DNA of 64,000 bases from Lachnospiraceae bacterium (GTDB taxonomy: Bacteria; Bacillota; Clostridia; Lachnospirales; Lachnospiraceae): positions 372,001 to 436,000 of the forward strand of contig JALCKY010000001.1 in assembly GCA_022647575.1 (NCBI GenBank), read 5' to 3'. How positions within the stretch are numbered: position 1 is the stretch's first letter; each line of letters starts with the position of its first letter. Positions 43,718-52,635 of the stretch are shown piece by piece. The notes below the pieces were generated by a model, which worked only from the letters and a program-made list of their open reading frames with translations, was not told the origin of the DNA and ran no database searches. Both the position numbers and the translations under genes were made by a program.

Positions 43718-45390
43718 TGCCTTGTCCCCCTGATTTTTTCTAACATGAATTGGAACCGGTCCGGTCCGAAACGCTTGAATATCATCGCGTTATTCAGCCG
43801 CAGCTTATAATCTTCATTCGTCGTCTCTACAGCCGCATAATGATTGCTCATGACAATGCCCGTATAGTATCCGAAAGACTGTGCCAGATACGGAAGCAGG
43901 AATTTCATGACTTCGTCATCCGGAACAAGTCCTTCCAGAGGCAGCCCGGCAATCGCCGCAAGAAGTTCCGTCCTGATCCAGAAGGCTCCTCCGTACGGTA
44001 CGACCGGATGCGGATTGATAGCGTGGATGTCGGCCTTGATGTCCAGCTGATCCAGGATCCTTCTGACAGGTTCCATGTGTCCTTCCCATCCGTCTCCGAC
44101 CTTCCAGAAGAAGATGCCGAAGTTGACGACCGGCGGCGTCAGTATCCCGAGCCGGGGTTCCTCGCCGAACTGGTCGAATACATTTCCGATGAATGCTTCA
44201 GACGGAATCGTATTTTCCAGATCCCTGTACAGCAGCGATGCCCAGTTGTCATGCGACCAGCCGTCGCGCGTCATATCGAACAGATCGATGATGCAGGAAA
44301 AAGAATATCCTGCAGCCATCTTCCCGGCTTTCAGCAGCTTGGCCGTATACGATTCTCCGCCGTCCAGAAAAACCTTCCGGACATTTTCGGGAATGCAGGG
44401 TGCATAGCGGTAGGCAACTTCCTCGAATTTCTCCCGGCTTCCGAAAATAAAAACGATCCCCTCGTCATTTCCGCTGAATTCATGTTCCGTAACTTCGCCC
44501 GGCAGACAGAAATCCATATGCATGGTCTGATGCAGTTCCGCCAGGTCGCAGGTTCTCAGGAGATGCTGCCAGATCAGCTTCGTATTGTAGTCCGTCTTTT
44601 CTTTTATAAACCGGTAAGTCTCCGGCCCCGTCTCACCGCAGGTATTGTTCAGGATTTCCGTGTAGTCCGCACAGAAAACGCCGCGGCTGACAAACGGGCA
44701 TCTCCTGTCCTGCAGCAGGTGCTGCGTCTCATATTTAAACGGATCGACCGTCACTCCTTCATATTCCGAAGTATCGACATAGACATCCCATTTGAACTTA
44801 TGGTCTGAGAAATACTTCGTGGCCGGCCTTACGAAGCTGTCGAAAGCCTGCTCTTCATTTTCCGGATCCTGCAGATTGAAAAGAAAGTGCTTGAAACAGA
44901 ATCCTTCAATCAGCGTCTTCCTCATGGCAAAGAAATGAGGATCAATGTATTCCGGGTGCGGCGTTTTCCCAATGATTCCCAGGGGATCCCCGTCAAAGGA
45001 ATGATGTTTGACCAGGCCCCAGAAGTCCACCTTCCGGCTTTCCATTTCATTCAGCATCTCAGAGAGCGGAAAGATCGGCCCGAACAGGGAGTCATCGGTG
45101 AAGATCACCTCATTATACTGTTCCAGCTCCCTGAATCCGATATAATACATGGCTTCGCGGAAAGCACCGGCCCGGCCGCCGATCGTCGTCCTGGTCAGAA
45201 GTCCGTCGGAAACCGCGGAAAGCTTTTCCATGGACTCATCGGTAAGAAAGCCGTTGGCAACGACGAGGATCGTGCTGTTATTTTCCTGAAACTCATGAAG
45301 GGCATGAATGATGTAGTCATCCACGATGCCCTCGTGATCATAGATATAATAAATGACATATCTGCTTTTCGTATCAGAATGGATGCTCAT
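43714..45390 (-). CDS. Rhamnan synthesis F family protein (second copy)
   Basis: A 558-residue RgpF-family protein. It opens YVIYYIYDHEGIVDDY, the usual RgpF start where a short Rossmann-like strand meets the GIVDDY motif, then has the FTDDSLFGPIFPLSEM segment that corresponds to the donor site, and a repeat of that layout in the C-terminal half (FIKEKTDYNTKLIWQHLLRT). RgpF proteins extend or cap the polyrhamnose backbone of streptococcal wall polysaccharide. The ATG at 45390 was picked because family similarity begins there; a longer frame from a TTG overlaps the upstream gene. It is a paralogue of the gene upstream. Confidence 0.87.
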   Translation of the reverse strand: MSIHSDTKSRYVIYYIYDHEGIVDDYIIHALHEFQENNSTILVVANGFLTDESMEKLSAVSDGLLTRTTIGGRAGAFREAMYYIGFRELEQYNEVIFTDDSLFGPIFPLSEMLNEMESRKVDFWGLVKHHSFDGDPLGIIGKTPHPEYIDPHFFAMRKTLIEGFCFKHFLFNLQDPENEEQAFDSFVRPATKYFSDHKFKWDVYVDTSEYEGVTVDPFKYETQHLLQDRRCPFVSRGVFCADYTEILNNTCGETGPETYRFIKEKTDYNTKLIWQHLLRTCDLAELHQTMHMDFCLPGEVTEHEFSGNDEGIVFIFGSREKFEEVAYRYAPCIPENVRKVFLDGGESYTAKLLKAGKMAAGYSFSCIIDLFDMTRDGWSHDNWASLLYRDLENTIPSEAFIGNVFDQFGEEPRLGILTPPVVNFGIFFWKVGDGWEGHMEPVRRILDQLDIKADIHAINPHPVVPYGGAFWIRTELLAAIAGLPLEGLVPDDEVMKFLLPYLAQSFGYYTGIVMSNHYAAVETTNEDYKLRLNNAMIFKRFGPDRFQFMLEKIRGTRQ

Positions 45391-45400
45391 GCTTCTTCCC

Positions 45401-47188
45401 CTATGATTTCGATACAAGATCCAGGAAGTTATGGAATTCCTGGAAAGTCTGGATCCGGCGCGATTCCTCAAGTTCCAGTCCGGAATTGATATAGGACCAG
45501 TTATCGATGTGCGTCCCCGCGTAGGAATCCGCGAGCAGCCAGGCCGAATAATATCCCTGGCTCTGTGCGCAGTACGGGAACAGCCTCTCGATTGCATGGA
45601 GCACGGTCGCATCAATGTCGATCGGCTCTTCCGGGAAATCTTCGTATTTCCATCCGTATTCAAACATCGGCCTCAGCGCATCTGTCCTTACCCAGAAGAC
45701 CGATCCCAGCGGCGCAATCGGCTCCAGCTTTTCGCTCATCGGAGCTTTCAGCTTAAGCTGATCCGCCAGTTCCCTGGTGACCTTGTAGTTCCTGCCCCAT
45801 TCGTTCTCGCCCGTTGTCGGGAAATACGGCCCGTGCAGGGGAGGCGGCGGCATCATCATGCCCAGACGCGGATTCTTCCGGAAGGTTTCGATGACATTTT
45901 CCACGAAGACATCATTGTGCAGGACGTTTTCATACAGCATGTGTCCCCAGGACTGTCCGATGGTCGGCGGCTGGGTCTGACGTGTTTTCTTATCATGGAT
46001 TTTACAGACAAGATCGTACTTCAGAAAGACATCGGCGCAGCCGCAGAGGAACGGAGCAATGTCCCTTCCTCTGTTGCCGGTGATCCTGTATTCGATCCTG
46101 TAGTCTTCTTCGAGTCCCCGGAATGCATTCCGGGCTTTTTCCCGCTTTGCTTCATCCGGCACCGTGATGTAGATATCGCTGCCCTTCGGCATGTGCGCCG
46201 CGTATTCCCTGCATACGGCAGCCTGGTCATCGTAATAAAGATGGATGATCAGGGCGCAGGTCATTTCCGACGGCTGCTTGTTCAGTCTCAGCTTCGAGGA
46301 TAGGATATAGTTCAGATGCATCCTTCTCTTCATTTCCGCCATATGCTCCGTCCGGAGCAGGTTCTTCCAGATCATGTCGACATCATAGTCGAAATGATCC
46401 CGGATGTAATCCAGTGCCTCCAGCGTGCATTCTCCGCCGCTGCGCAGGAAAGCTTCCTCATAATCCTGGAAGAAGGAGCGCCTCTTGATGATCGGGCATC
46501 TCTGCTTTTCGAACTGATAGCGGGGGAAGTCCCTCAGCGGATCCCAGGTGAAGCCTTCGAAAGGCGCCGGATCGCAGTAGGCTGCCCATTTATATCCCCG
46601 GTCTGACATTTCCTTCGTAAAGATCGCTTCATGGAATCCGATTGCTTCACCGTAGGTATGTATTTCCGGAAGATCCTTCCACCAGTTCCGGAAGTCGTCC
46701 GTCTTCATGAAATCCTGACGGAAGACATGGAAATAAGACTGAAGATGCTGCGGAAGATAATGGTACTTGCAGGTTCCGTTCGGGTCAAAGGGAATTTCAT
46801 GGAAAGCGGATATTCCCCAGAAATCAAGATCGCGCTTCGCCATCGAGTCAAACATTTCCGAGAACGGATAAAACGGTCCGAACACCGTCGCGTTGCAGAC
46901 GATGGCTTCGTCGTATGAGCACAGCGTATCATAGCCGTCCCTGAAAAGGCCCAGATTGTAGGCCGTAATGTCAAGGCCCTTGTTCTCGCGGACCAGGACT
47001 TCAGAAGAGCAGGCCTGAAGCTTTTTGATTCCTTCTTCCGTGACCTTGCCGTTGACGATGCAGAGGATTCTGTCCGTCACTTTCTGAAGTTCCCGCAGGA
47101 AATAGGTGCTGTAATCGTCTACGATTCCTTCCCCGTCGTAAAAGACAAAAATGGCATAGCGCTTCGGATGCTTCTTCGTCAGGATCAC
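45401..47188 (-). CDS. Rhamnan synthesis F family protein (first copy)
   Basis: A 595-residue RgpF-family protein with the same layout as its downstream neighbour: YAIFVFYDGEGIVDDYSTYFL near the N-terminus, NATVFGPFYPFSEMFDSM, and a C-terminal half with the acceptor-like NRGRDIAPFL and KIHDKKT motifs. GRDIAPFL is the best-known RgpF signature. It overlaps wzt by 4 bases and lies 10 bases before the second copy. Having two copies suggests two different rhamnosyl linkages or a backbone and a branch. Confidence 0.88.
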   Translation of the reverse strand: MILTKKHPKRYAIFVFYDGEGIVDDYSTYFLRELQKVTDRILCIVNGKVTEEGIKKLQACSSEVLVRENKGLDITAYNLGLFRDGYDTLCSYDEAIVCNATVFGPFYPFSEMFDSMAKRDLDFWGISAFHEIPFDPNGTCKYHYLPQHLQSYFHVFRQDFMKTDDFRNWWKDLPEIHTYGEAIGFHEAIFTKEMSDRGYKWAAYCDPAPFEGFTWDPLRDFPRYQFEKQRCPIIKRRSFFQDYEEAFLRSGGECTLEALDYIRDHFDYDVDMIWKNLLRTEHMAEMKRRMHLNYILSSKLRLNKQPSEMTCALIIHLYYDDQAAVCREYAAHMPKGSDIYITVPDEAKREKARNAFRGLEEDYRIEYRITGNRGRDIAPFLCGCADVFLKYDLVCKIHDKKTRQTQPPTIGQSWGHMLYENVLHNDVFVENVIETFRKNPRLGMMMPPPPLHGPYFPTTGENEWGRNYKVTRELADQLKLKAPMSEKLEPIAPLGSVFWVRTDALRPMFEYGWKYEDFPEEPIDIDATVLHAIERLFPYCAQSQGYYSAWLLADSYAGTHIDNWSYINSGLELEESRRIQTFQEFHNFLDLVSKS

Positions 47189-48483
47189 GGTTTCTGCTCC
47201 TTATCATCAATAAAGACCTTGGAATCCATATCATAAAACCCGGTCGTATTCTTCTCTGAAATCACATTGATGTCGCATACGTCATAAAGTCTCTGATAGA
47301 CGCTGAACTTGCTGTGTGCAAAGCCTACGACGCCGAATGAAAGCAGGTAGCTCCTTCCCTGAAGGTTCATGACCTGGCTGAAATCAACCGTATGGACATC
47401 GTTCTTTTTGATTTTCCCCGTATCGATGCCTTCGAACATCGTATTGGTTCCGGTGATTTCCGTTCCCTGGGCATCCTTGATCGTAAAGCAGTAAAGCGGA
47501 TCTTCCATATCCATGTTGAACCGGACTTTCATCCGTATGATGAACCTGGTGCCTTTTACGATGCTGGAGTTGATCTCGCCCTTTTCATCAATAATGGCGA
47601 AGTCCTCGATCGTGGCTTCCTTCCCGCCGTATTCCAGAAGATGCGGGTTCATTTCAAGTTTCGAATACCACTTTCCCCTGGAGGCATCCTTATTGAGATA
47701 CCGGGAGATGTCCTCCTTGATGGCCGACCGCGGATCCGCGACCGGAGTCGCGACCATGACCTGCTTGTAAATATCGATGACGGTCTTCGGCTTTCCTTCG
47801 GTCTTCTTGACTCCCTTATTGAGAAGCACGACACGGTCGCAGTATTTCGCGACGCTTCCGAGGTCATGGCTGACGAAGAGGATTGTCTTTCCCGCTTTCT
47901 TGAATTCATCAAACTTGTGGTAGCACTTGGCCTGGAAGAAAACATCTCCGACCGAAAGCGCTTCATCGACGATCAGGATTTCCGGATCGATATTGATGGC
48001 CACGGCAAAAGCCAGGCGGACGAACATGCCGCTGGAGTAGGTCTTGACCGGCTGGTTGATGAAATCGCCGATATCCGCAAACTCCAGGATCTGCTGCAGA
48101 CGGGCGTCTATCTCTGCCCTGCTGAAGCCCATCATCGTACCGTTCAGATAAATGTTCTCGATGCCGGTGTATTCTCCGTTGAAGCCGGCACCCAGTTCGA
48201 GCAGCGCCGAGATTCTTCCCTTGACGGTCACGGTGCCGGAGGTCTGGCTGAGGACTCCGGTAATAATCTTCAGCATGGTTGATTTTCCGGAGCCGTTGGT
48301 TCCGATGATTCCCACGCACTCTCCCTTCCTGACGTTGAATGAAACGTCATTCAGGGCATAAAGCTCCGTATAATGGATTTTTTTGGAAAGCCCCAGCGAT
48401 TCCTTGAACCGGTCTGAAGGATTCTTGTACAGCTTATACAGTTTTGTGATATGGGAAACGTCAATTGCTATTTCTTCGTTCAT
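47185..48483 (-). CDS. wzt: Polysaccharide ABC transporter ATPase with C-terminal substrate-binding domain (Wzt)
   Basis: A 432-residue protein. The ATPase half (about 1-255) has Walker A GTNGSGKST at 61-69, signature YSSGM at 149-153, Walker B ILIVDEA with Glu174, and the switch His in SHD. The remaining 170 residues are a beta-sandwich-like domain (about 280-432) of the Wzt C-terminal type. In E. coli O8/O9a this domain recognises the modified end of the finished glycan before export. It overlaps the first rgpF gene by 4 bases and lies 8 bases after wzm. Confidence 0.93.
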   Translation of the reverse strand: MNEEIAIDVSHITKLYKLYKNPSDRFKESLGLSKKIHYTELYALNDVSFNVRKGECVGIIGTNGSGKSTMLKIITGVLSQTSGTVTVKGRISALLELGAGFNGEYTGIENIYLNGTMMGFSRAEIDARLQQILEFADIGDFINQPVKTYSSGMFVRLAFAVAINIDPEILIVDEALSVGDVFFQAKCYHKFDEFKKAGKTILFVSHDLGSVAKYCDRVVLLNKGVKKTEGKPKTVIDIYKQVMVATPVADPRSAIKEDISRYLNKDASRGKWYSKLEMNPHLLEYGGKEATIEDFAIIDEKGEINSSIVKGTRFIIRMKVRFNMDMEDPLYCFTIKDAQGTEITGTNTMFEGIDTGKIKKNDVHTVDFSQVMNLQGRSYLLSFGVVGFAHSKFSVYQRLYDVCDINVISEKNTTGFYDMDSKVFIDDKEQKP

Positions 48484-48491
48484 ATGTCTCC

Positions 48492-49904
48492 TTACAGAAT
48501 GTCCGCAAAATGAACCTTCAGGCGTTTGAAGATAAATGTCCCGATTCCGAAAAAGATGACCGTGACAATCCAGAAGTATATCGTCAGGTCAAAGCGATTC
48601 CAGAACCATACATGGTTCATCATCGTATCCCTGTATCCATTGGCGATGTAATAAAGCGGGTTGAGCTTGAAAATAACGATCAGCCATCCCGGCATCGTAG
48701 AACCCATCGTATCCAGATTCCACATGATCGGTGTAAGCCAGACCTGCACCTGGATGATGATGTTGATGATCTGCGACAGATCCCGGAAGAAAATGACGAT
48801 GGAGCAGGTAGCATAGCAGACGCCCAGACTGTAGAGGAACAGGGCCCCGGTATAATACAAAAGCTGGATGATGATGACTCCGGGGAAGTGACCCGACAGC
48901 GTGAACAAAAGGATCATCAGGCCGATAAAGAAAATATGCACGAACAGGGCCGAAATCTCCTTGACGATCGGAAGGATGCTGATCTTGAAGACTACCTTCT
49001 TGACCAGATAGCTGTATTCCAGAAGGGCACCCGTGCCCCCCAGCAGCGTATCCTGGAAGAAGAACCAGGGGACGAGACCGGCAACCAGCCACAGCACGAA
49101 GGGGTAAGTCACTCCGTTCTGCGCCGTGACATCGCCCGAATGCAGACCCACCTGGAAAACGAACCAGTAGATCAGGACCGTGACGGCCGGCTGCACGAAA
49201 GCCCAGGTGATTCCCAGGACAGAACCCGCATACCGGGTCTTGAAATCATTTTTCGCAAGCTGCATGATCAGCTTGCGGTTCTGGTACAGTTCGACCGGAA
49301 GCGTCGAAAAACGTTTCCGGAACACAAAGAGCATGGCGACGAACAGATCGAACAGCACCGTGTAGACAATGTTCTTGATGATGTTCCGCTGCGTGATGCT
49401 GCTTAAGATCGGCGCCGCAAGTTCCGTCGGACCTTCATTGACGATGATGAACGGATCCTTGCCTGTCGACTCGACCGTCAGGACTCCGTTTTCCAGGACC
49501 GGATCCTGAAGGTCTTTGATCTGATACGCTTTGCCGGATGTGAATCCGGACAGGTCGAGTTCCTGCTCCGTTTTTCCGTAGCTGTACCAGATACGCGAAA
49601 TCTTAAAGACAGATCCGATCTGTCCTCCGAAGTCGATACGCAGGAAAGTGGCATAGGACGGCTGGGAATACGTCAGCGTCTTCTCAGTGCCTGCCTTATC
49701 GTAATTGACGACAGATGAATCCTTTGCCGCGAATTCCGGGGCCGTACCGTAAAAGGACTGGATATCATCCGTCACGCTGCCGGTCATGGTGACATGCAGG
49801 GTCACGTTGTCATACGTCGGTCCCTTATGCGTCAGCAGGAGAAAGTTCATCCCGATGACCAGAAGGGCAAGAATAACGAGAATGATTTTTTTCTTTGAAG
49901 ACAT
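48492..49904 (-). CDS. wzm: Polysaccharide ABC transporter permease with N-terminal extracytoplasmic domain (Wzm-like)
   Basis: A 470-residue protein. The last 265 residues are an ordinary ABC-2 type permease of the Wzm/TagG family (six helices, start QNRKLIMQLAKNDFKTRYAGS). Before it there is an unusual module: a first helix (8-25), an extracytoplasmic beta-rich region of about 150 residues (26-175), and a second helix (177-195). Typical Wzm proteins are about 260 residues and lack this. An AGGAGA site precedes the ATG. It lies 8 bases after rfbC and 8 before wzt. The extra domain may receive or gate the polymer outside. Confidence 0.9.
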   Translation of the reverse strand: MSSKKKIILVILALLVIGMNFLLLTHKGPTYDNVTLHVTMTGSVTDDIQSFYGTAPEFAAKDSSVVNYDKAGTEKTLTYSQPSYATFLRIDFGGQIGSVFKISRIWYSYGKTEQELDLSGFTSGKAYQIKDLQDPVLENGVLTVESTGKDPFIIVNEGPTELAAPILSSITQRNIIKNIVYTVLFDLFVAMLFVFRKRFSTLPVELYQNRKLIMQLAKNDFKTRYAGSVLGITWAFVQPAVTVLIYWFVFQVGLHSGDVTAQNGVTYPFVLWLVAGLVPWFFFQDTLLGGTGALLEYSYLVKKVVFKISILPIVKEISALFVHIFFIGLMILLFTLSGHFPGVIIIQLLYYTGALFLYSLGVCYATCSIVIFFRDLSQIINIIIQVQVWLTPIMWNLDTMGSTMPGWLIVIFKLNPLYYIANGYRDTMMNHVWFWNRFDLTIYFWIVTVIFFGIGTFIFKRLKVHFADIL

Positions 49905-49912
49905 CTTCTCTC

Positions 49913-50473
49913 CTATTTCCGCTCAGCCGTATAGGCTTTGATTCCGCCCCATTTCTGATCCTTGTCCGACAGGGTCAGCTTCGTGCCTTCGGGAATGGGC
50001 CATTTGATTCCGATATCCGGATCGTCCCACTTAAGTCCGCCTTCATCATTCGGATGATAGAAATCGGTGCACTTATAGCAGAATTCCGCTTCATCCGAAA
50101 GAACGAAAAAGCCGTGCGCGAAATTCTTCGGGATGAAGAACTGCTTCTTGTTTTCAGCGGAAAGGATCACGCCGTACCATTTTCCATAAGTTGCCGAACC
50201 TTCCCGGAGGTCTACCGCCACGTCGAAGACTTCACCGTTCACGACGCGGACCAGCTTGTCCTGCGGATAATTGATCTGGAAATGAAGACCTCTCAGCACG
50301 CCTTTCGTCGAACTGGACTGATTGTCCTGCACGAACACCTTGTCGATGCCTGCCTCGGTAAAATCGTTCTGGTTATACGTCTCCATGAAGTAGCCGCGGG
50401 AATCCCCGAAGACTGTCGGCGTAATGACCTTAAGACCTTCAATTTCACAAGTTTCAACTTTAATCTTTCCCAT
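49913..50473 (-). CDS. rfbC: dTDP-4-dehydrorhamnose 3,5-epimerase
   Basis: A 186-residue cupin enzyme that epimerises dTDP-4-keto-6-deoxyglucose at C3 and C5. Signature segments are DSRGYFMETY, QDNQSSSTKGVLRGLHFQ (catalytic His in RGLHFQ) and FIPKNFAHGFFVLSD. Length is typical. It lies 24 bases after rfbA and 8 before wzm. Confidence 0.97.
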   Translation of the reverse strand: MGKIKVETCEIEGLKVITPTVFGDSRGYFMETYNQNDFTEAGIDKVFVQDNQSSSTKGVLRGLHFQINYPQDKLVRVVNGEVFDVAVDLREGSATYGKWYGVILSAENKKQFFIPKNFAHGFFVLSDEAEFCYKCTDFYHPNDEGGLKWDDPDIGIKWPIPEGTKLTLSDKDQKWGGIKAYTAERK

Positions 50474-50497
50474 TTTGCATTTCCGTCCTTCCGAATT

Positions 50498-51367
50498 TTA
50501 TAAACCTTCTGCTATTTCCATCAGATACTGGCCGTAATTCGTCTTCATCAGCGGCTTGGCCAGTTCCTTCAGCTGCGCCCTGTCGATGAAGCCTCTCTTG
50601 TATGCGATTTCCTCGATGCAGGAAATGTAAAGTCCCTGCCTCTTCTGGAAGGCGGCTACGAAATCCGCCGCATCCAGCAGCATATCGTGGTTCCCGGTAT
50701 CCAGCCATGCGAAGCCGCGGCCGAGAGTCTCGACATAGAGTTTCCCGCGTTTCAGATATTCATTGTTGACCGTCGTGATCTCAAGCTCGCCTCTTGCCGA
50801 CGGCTTGATGTTCTTGGCGATTTCCACGACATCGTTGTCATAGAAATAAAGGCCCGGGATTGCATACTTCGACTTCGGATGCGCCGGCTTCTCTTCAAGC
50901 GAAACCGCCTTTCCGTCTTTGTCGAATTCCACAACGCCGTACTCCCTGGGATCCTTCACATAATAGCCGAAAATCGTCGCTCCTTCTTCCCTCCCGGCAG
51001 CCTGCTTCAGAACCTTGGAGAAGCTCTGCCCGTAGAAGATATTGTCTCCGAGAACCAGGGCAACCCTGTCTTTTCCGATGAATTTCTCACCGACCAGAAA
51101 TGCGTCGGCAAGTCCTCTCGGTTCCGTCTGAACCTTATAGCGGAAATGCATGCCCAGCTGCTCGCCTGAGCCGAACAGCTGCTTGAAGACCGGCAGATCC
51201 CTCGGTGTGGAAATGATCAGAATGTCCCGGATTCCCGCAAGCATCAGAGTCGACAGCGGATAATAGATCATCGGCTTGTCATAGACAGGCATGATCTGTT
51301 TGCTGACTGCTTTCGTAAGCGGATACAGTCTTGTTCCCGCACCGCCTGCCAGAATGATTCCCTTCAT
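50498..51367 (-). CDS. rfbA: Glucose-1-phosphate thymidylyltransferase
   Basis: A 289-residue nucleotidyltransferase that makes dTDP-glucose, the first step of both dTDP-rhamnose and dTDP-4-amino sugars. The N-terminal [11 protein letters not shown] loop and KPMIYYPLS motif are diagnostic, with LGDNIFYGQ at the metal site. An AAAGGAG site precedes the ATG. It follows rfbB by 72 bases that include a small hairpin. Confidence 0.97.
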   Translation of the reverse strand: MKGIILAGGAGTRLYPLTKAVSKQIMPVYDKPMIYYPLSTLMLAGIRDILIISTPRDLPVFKQLFGSGEQLGMHFRYKVQTEPRGLADAFLVGEKFIGKDRVALVLGDNIFYGQSFSKVLKQAAGREEGATIFGYYVKDPREYGVVEFDKDGKAVSLEEKPAHPKSKYAIPGLYFYDNDVVEIAKNIKPSARGELEITTVNNEYLKRGKLYVETLGRGFAWLDTGNHDMLLDAADFVAAFQKRQGLYISCIEEIAYKRGFIDRAQLKELAKPLMKTNYGQYLMEIAEGL

Positions 51368-51405
51368 TTTTTATGCTCCTTTTCTTGTCCTTATACTCGC
51401 AGAAA

Positions 51406-51425
51406 GGCTCGTCCTGCGACGAGCC
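51406..51425 (-). other. Small hairpin between rfbB and rfbA
   Basis: A perfect 7-bp inverted repeat (GGCTCGT with ACGAGCC) and a 6-base loop, followed on the minus strand by TTTCTG. The T run is too short for a sure terminator. It could lower expression of the genes after rfbB or protect an mRNA end. Confidence 0.45.
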
Positions 51426-51439
51426 GCCTGTGCGTTATT

Positions 51440-52522
51440 TTATTGACCGGAATACATGGATTCATAATATTTCTGATAATCGCCGGATGTGACGTGATCC
51501 ATCCACTCCTGATGATTGAAATACCAGTCGATTGTCTTCCGGATGCCGTCCTCGAATTTTGTTTCCGGATACCAGCCGACTGCCGCTTTGATCTTGTCCG
51601 GCGCGATGGCATATCTTCTGTCATGTCCCTTGCGGTCCGCCACGAATTTGATCAGGTCATTGGAAATCGCATCCTTGCGCGGATCTCCATCCGGAAGCAT
51701 TTCCCTCAGGGTATCGATCACGATGTGGACGATCTGGATGTTCTCCCTCTCATTGTGTCCGCCGATGTTGTAGGTTTCCCCGAGCGTTCCCAACTCCTGA
51801 ACCATATCGATTCCCTTGCAGTGGTCTTCCACATACAGCCAGTCGCGAATGTTCTTTCCGTCTCCGTAGACCGGAAGGTCCTTCCCGTGCAGGGCATTGT
51901 TGATCAGCAGCGGAATCAGTTTTTCCGGGAACTGGTACGGGCCGTAGTTGTTGCTGCAGTTCGTGATGTTTGCCGGGAAATGATAGGTATCGATATAGGC
52001 CTTTACCAGGAAATCGGAAGAGGCCTTGCTTGCTGAATACGGGCTGTGCGGATCATACTTCGTCGTCTCGTAGAAGAAATCAGTCAGGTTGTCGAGGGAA
52101 CCGTACACCTCGTCGGTGCTGACATGAAGGAACTTCTTGTCGGCCTTGAAGCTGCCGTCTGCATTTTCCCAGGCGCTCTTCGCGGCATTCAGCATCGTCA
52201 GCGTACCGAGGACATTCGTTTTGACGAAAACATCCGGGTTGCGGATGCTGCGGTCCACATGGCTTTCCGCGGCGAAGTGAACGACACGGTCCACGTCGTT
52301 TTCGGCAAAGACTTTATCGATTGCTTCGCTGTCGCAGACATCTGCCCTGACGAAAGTATAATTGCTGTTTCCTTCCAGGTCCTTCAGGTTTTCAAGGTTG
52401 CCGGCATAGGTCAGCTTGTCGACATTGATAATACGGATGGAATCGCCGTATTTCTTAAACATATAGTGGATATAATTGGATCCGATGAATCCGGCACCGC
52501 CGGTGACGACGTATGTACGCAT
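51440..52522 (-). CDS. rfbB: dTDP-glucose 4,6-dehydratase
   Basis: A 360-residue extended SDR enzyme that makes dTDP-4-keto-6-deoxyglucose. The NAD loop is GGAGFIGSN, the active site has STDEVYG and the YSASKA Tyr-Lys pair, and NNYGPYQFPEKLIPL is the family fingerprint. It is the first gene of the 21-kb polysaccharide operon, with an AAGGAG site and a strong promoter. Its product is also the substrate of the WecE-like transaminase at 59.5 kb on the other strand. Confidence 0.97.
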   Translation of the reverse strand: MRTYVVTGGAGFIGSNYIHYMFKKYGDSIRIINVDKLTYAGNLENLKDLEGNSNYTFVRADVCDSEAIDKVFAENDVDRVVHFAAESHVDRSIRNPDVFVKTNVLGTLTMLNAAKSAWENADGSFKADKKFLHVSTDEVYGSLDNLTDFFYETTKYDPHSPYSASKASSDFLVKAYIDTYHFPANITNCSNNYGPYQFPEKLIPLLINNALHGKDLPVYGDGKNIRDWLYVEDHCKGIDMVQELGTLGETYNIGGHNERENIQIVHIVIDTLREMLPDGDPRKDAISNDLIKFVADRKGHDRRYAIAPDKIKAAVGWYPETKFEDGIRKTIDWYFNHQEWMDHVTSGDYQKYYESMYSGQ

Positions 52523-52559
52523 GGATATTCTCCTTTTCTAAAGCCATAGATAATATATG

Positions 52560-52588
52560 ATTATACCATTACGCTGATGCTCACGCAA
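52560..52588 (-). promoter_or_regulatory. Sigma-A promoter of the rfbB-led polysaccharide operon
   Basis: TTGCGT and a perfect TATAAT on the minus strand with 17 bases between, about 38 bases before the rfbB ATG. It lies in the 113-base gap after the 834-residue membrane protein gene; no U-tract terminator was found in that gap. It probably drives all genes from rfbB to the GT2 ending at 31015. Confidence 0.8.
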
Positions 52589-52635
52589 GAAATCGGGCCA
52601 ACTATTTTCCCTCTGCGGAAGAGGCTGCTTCCCCG

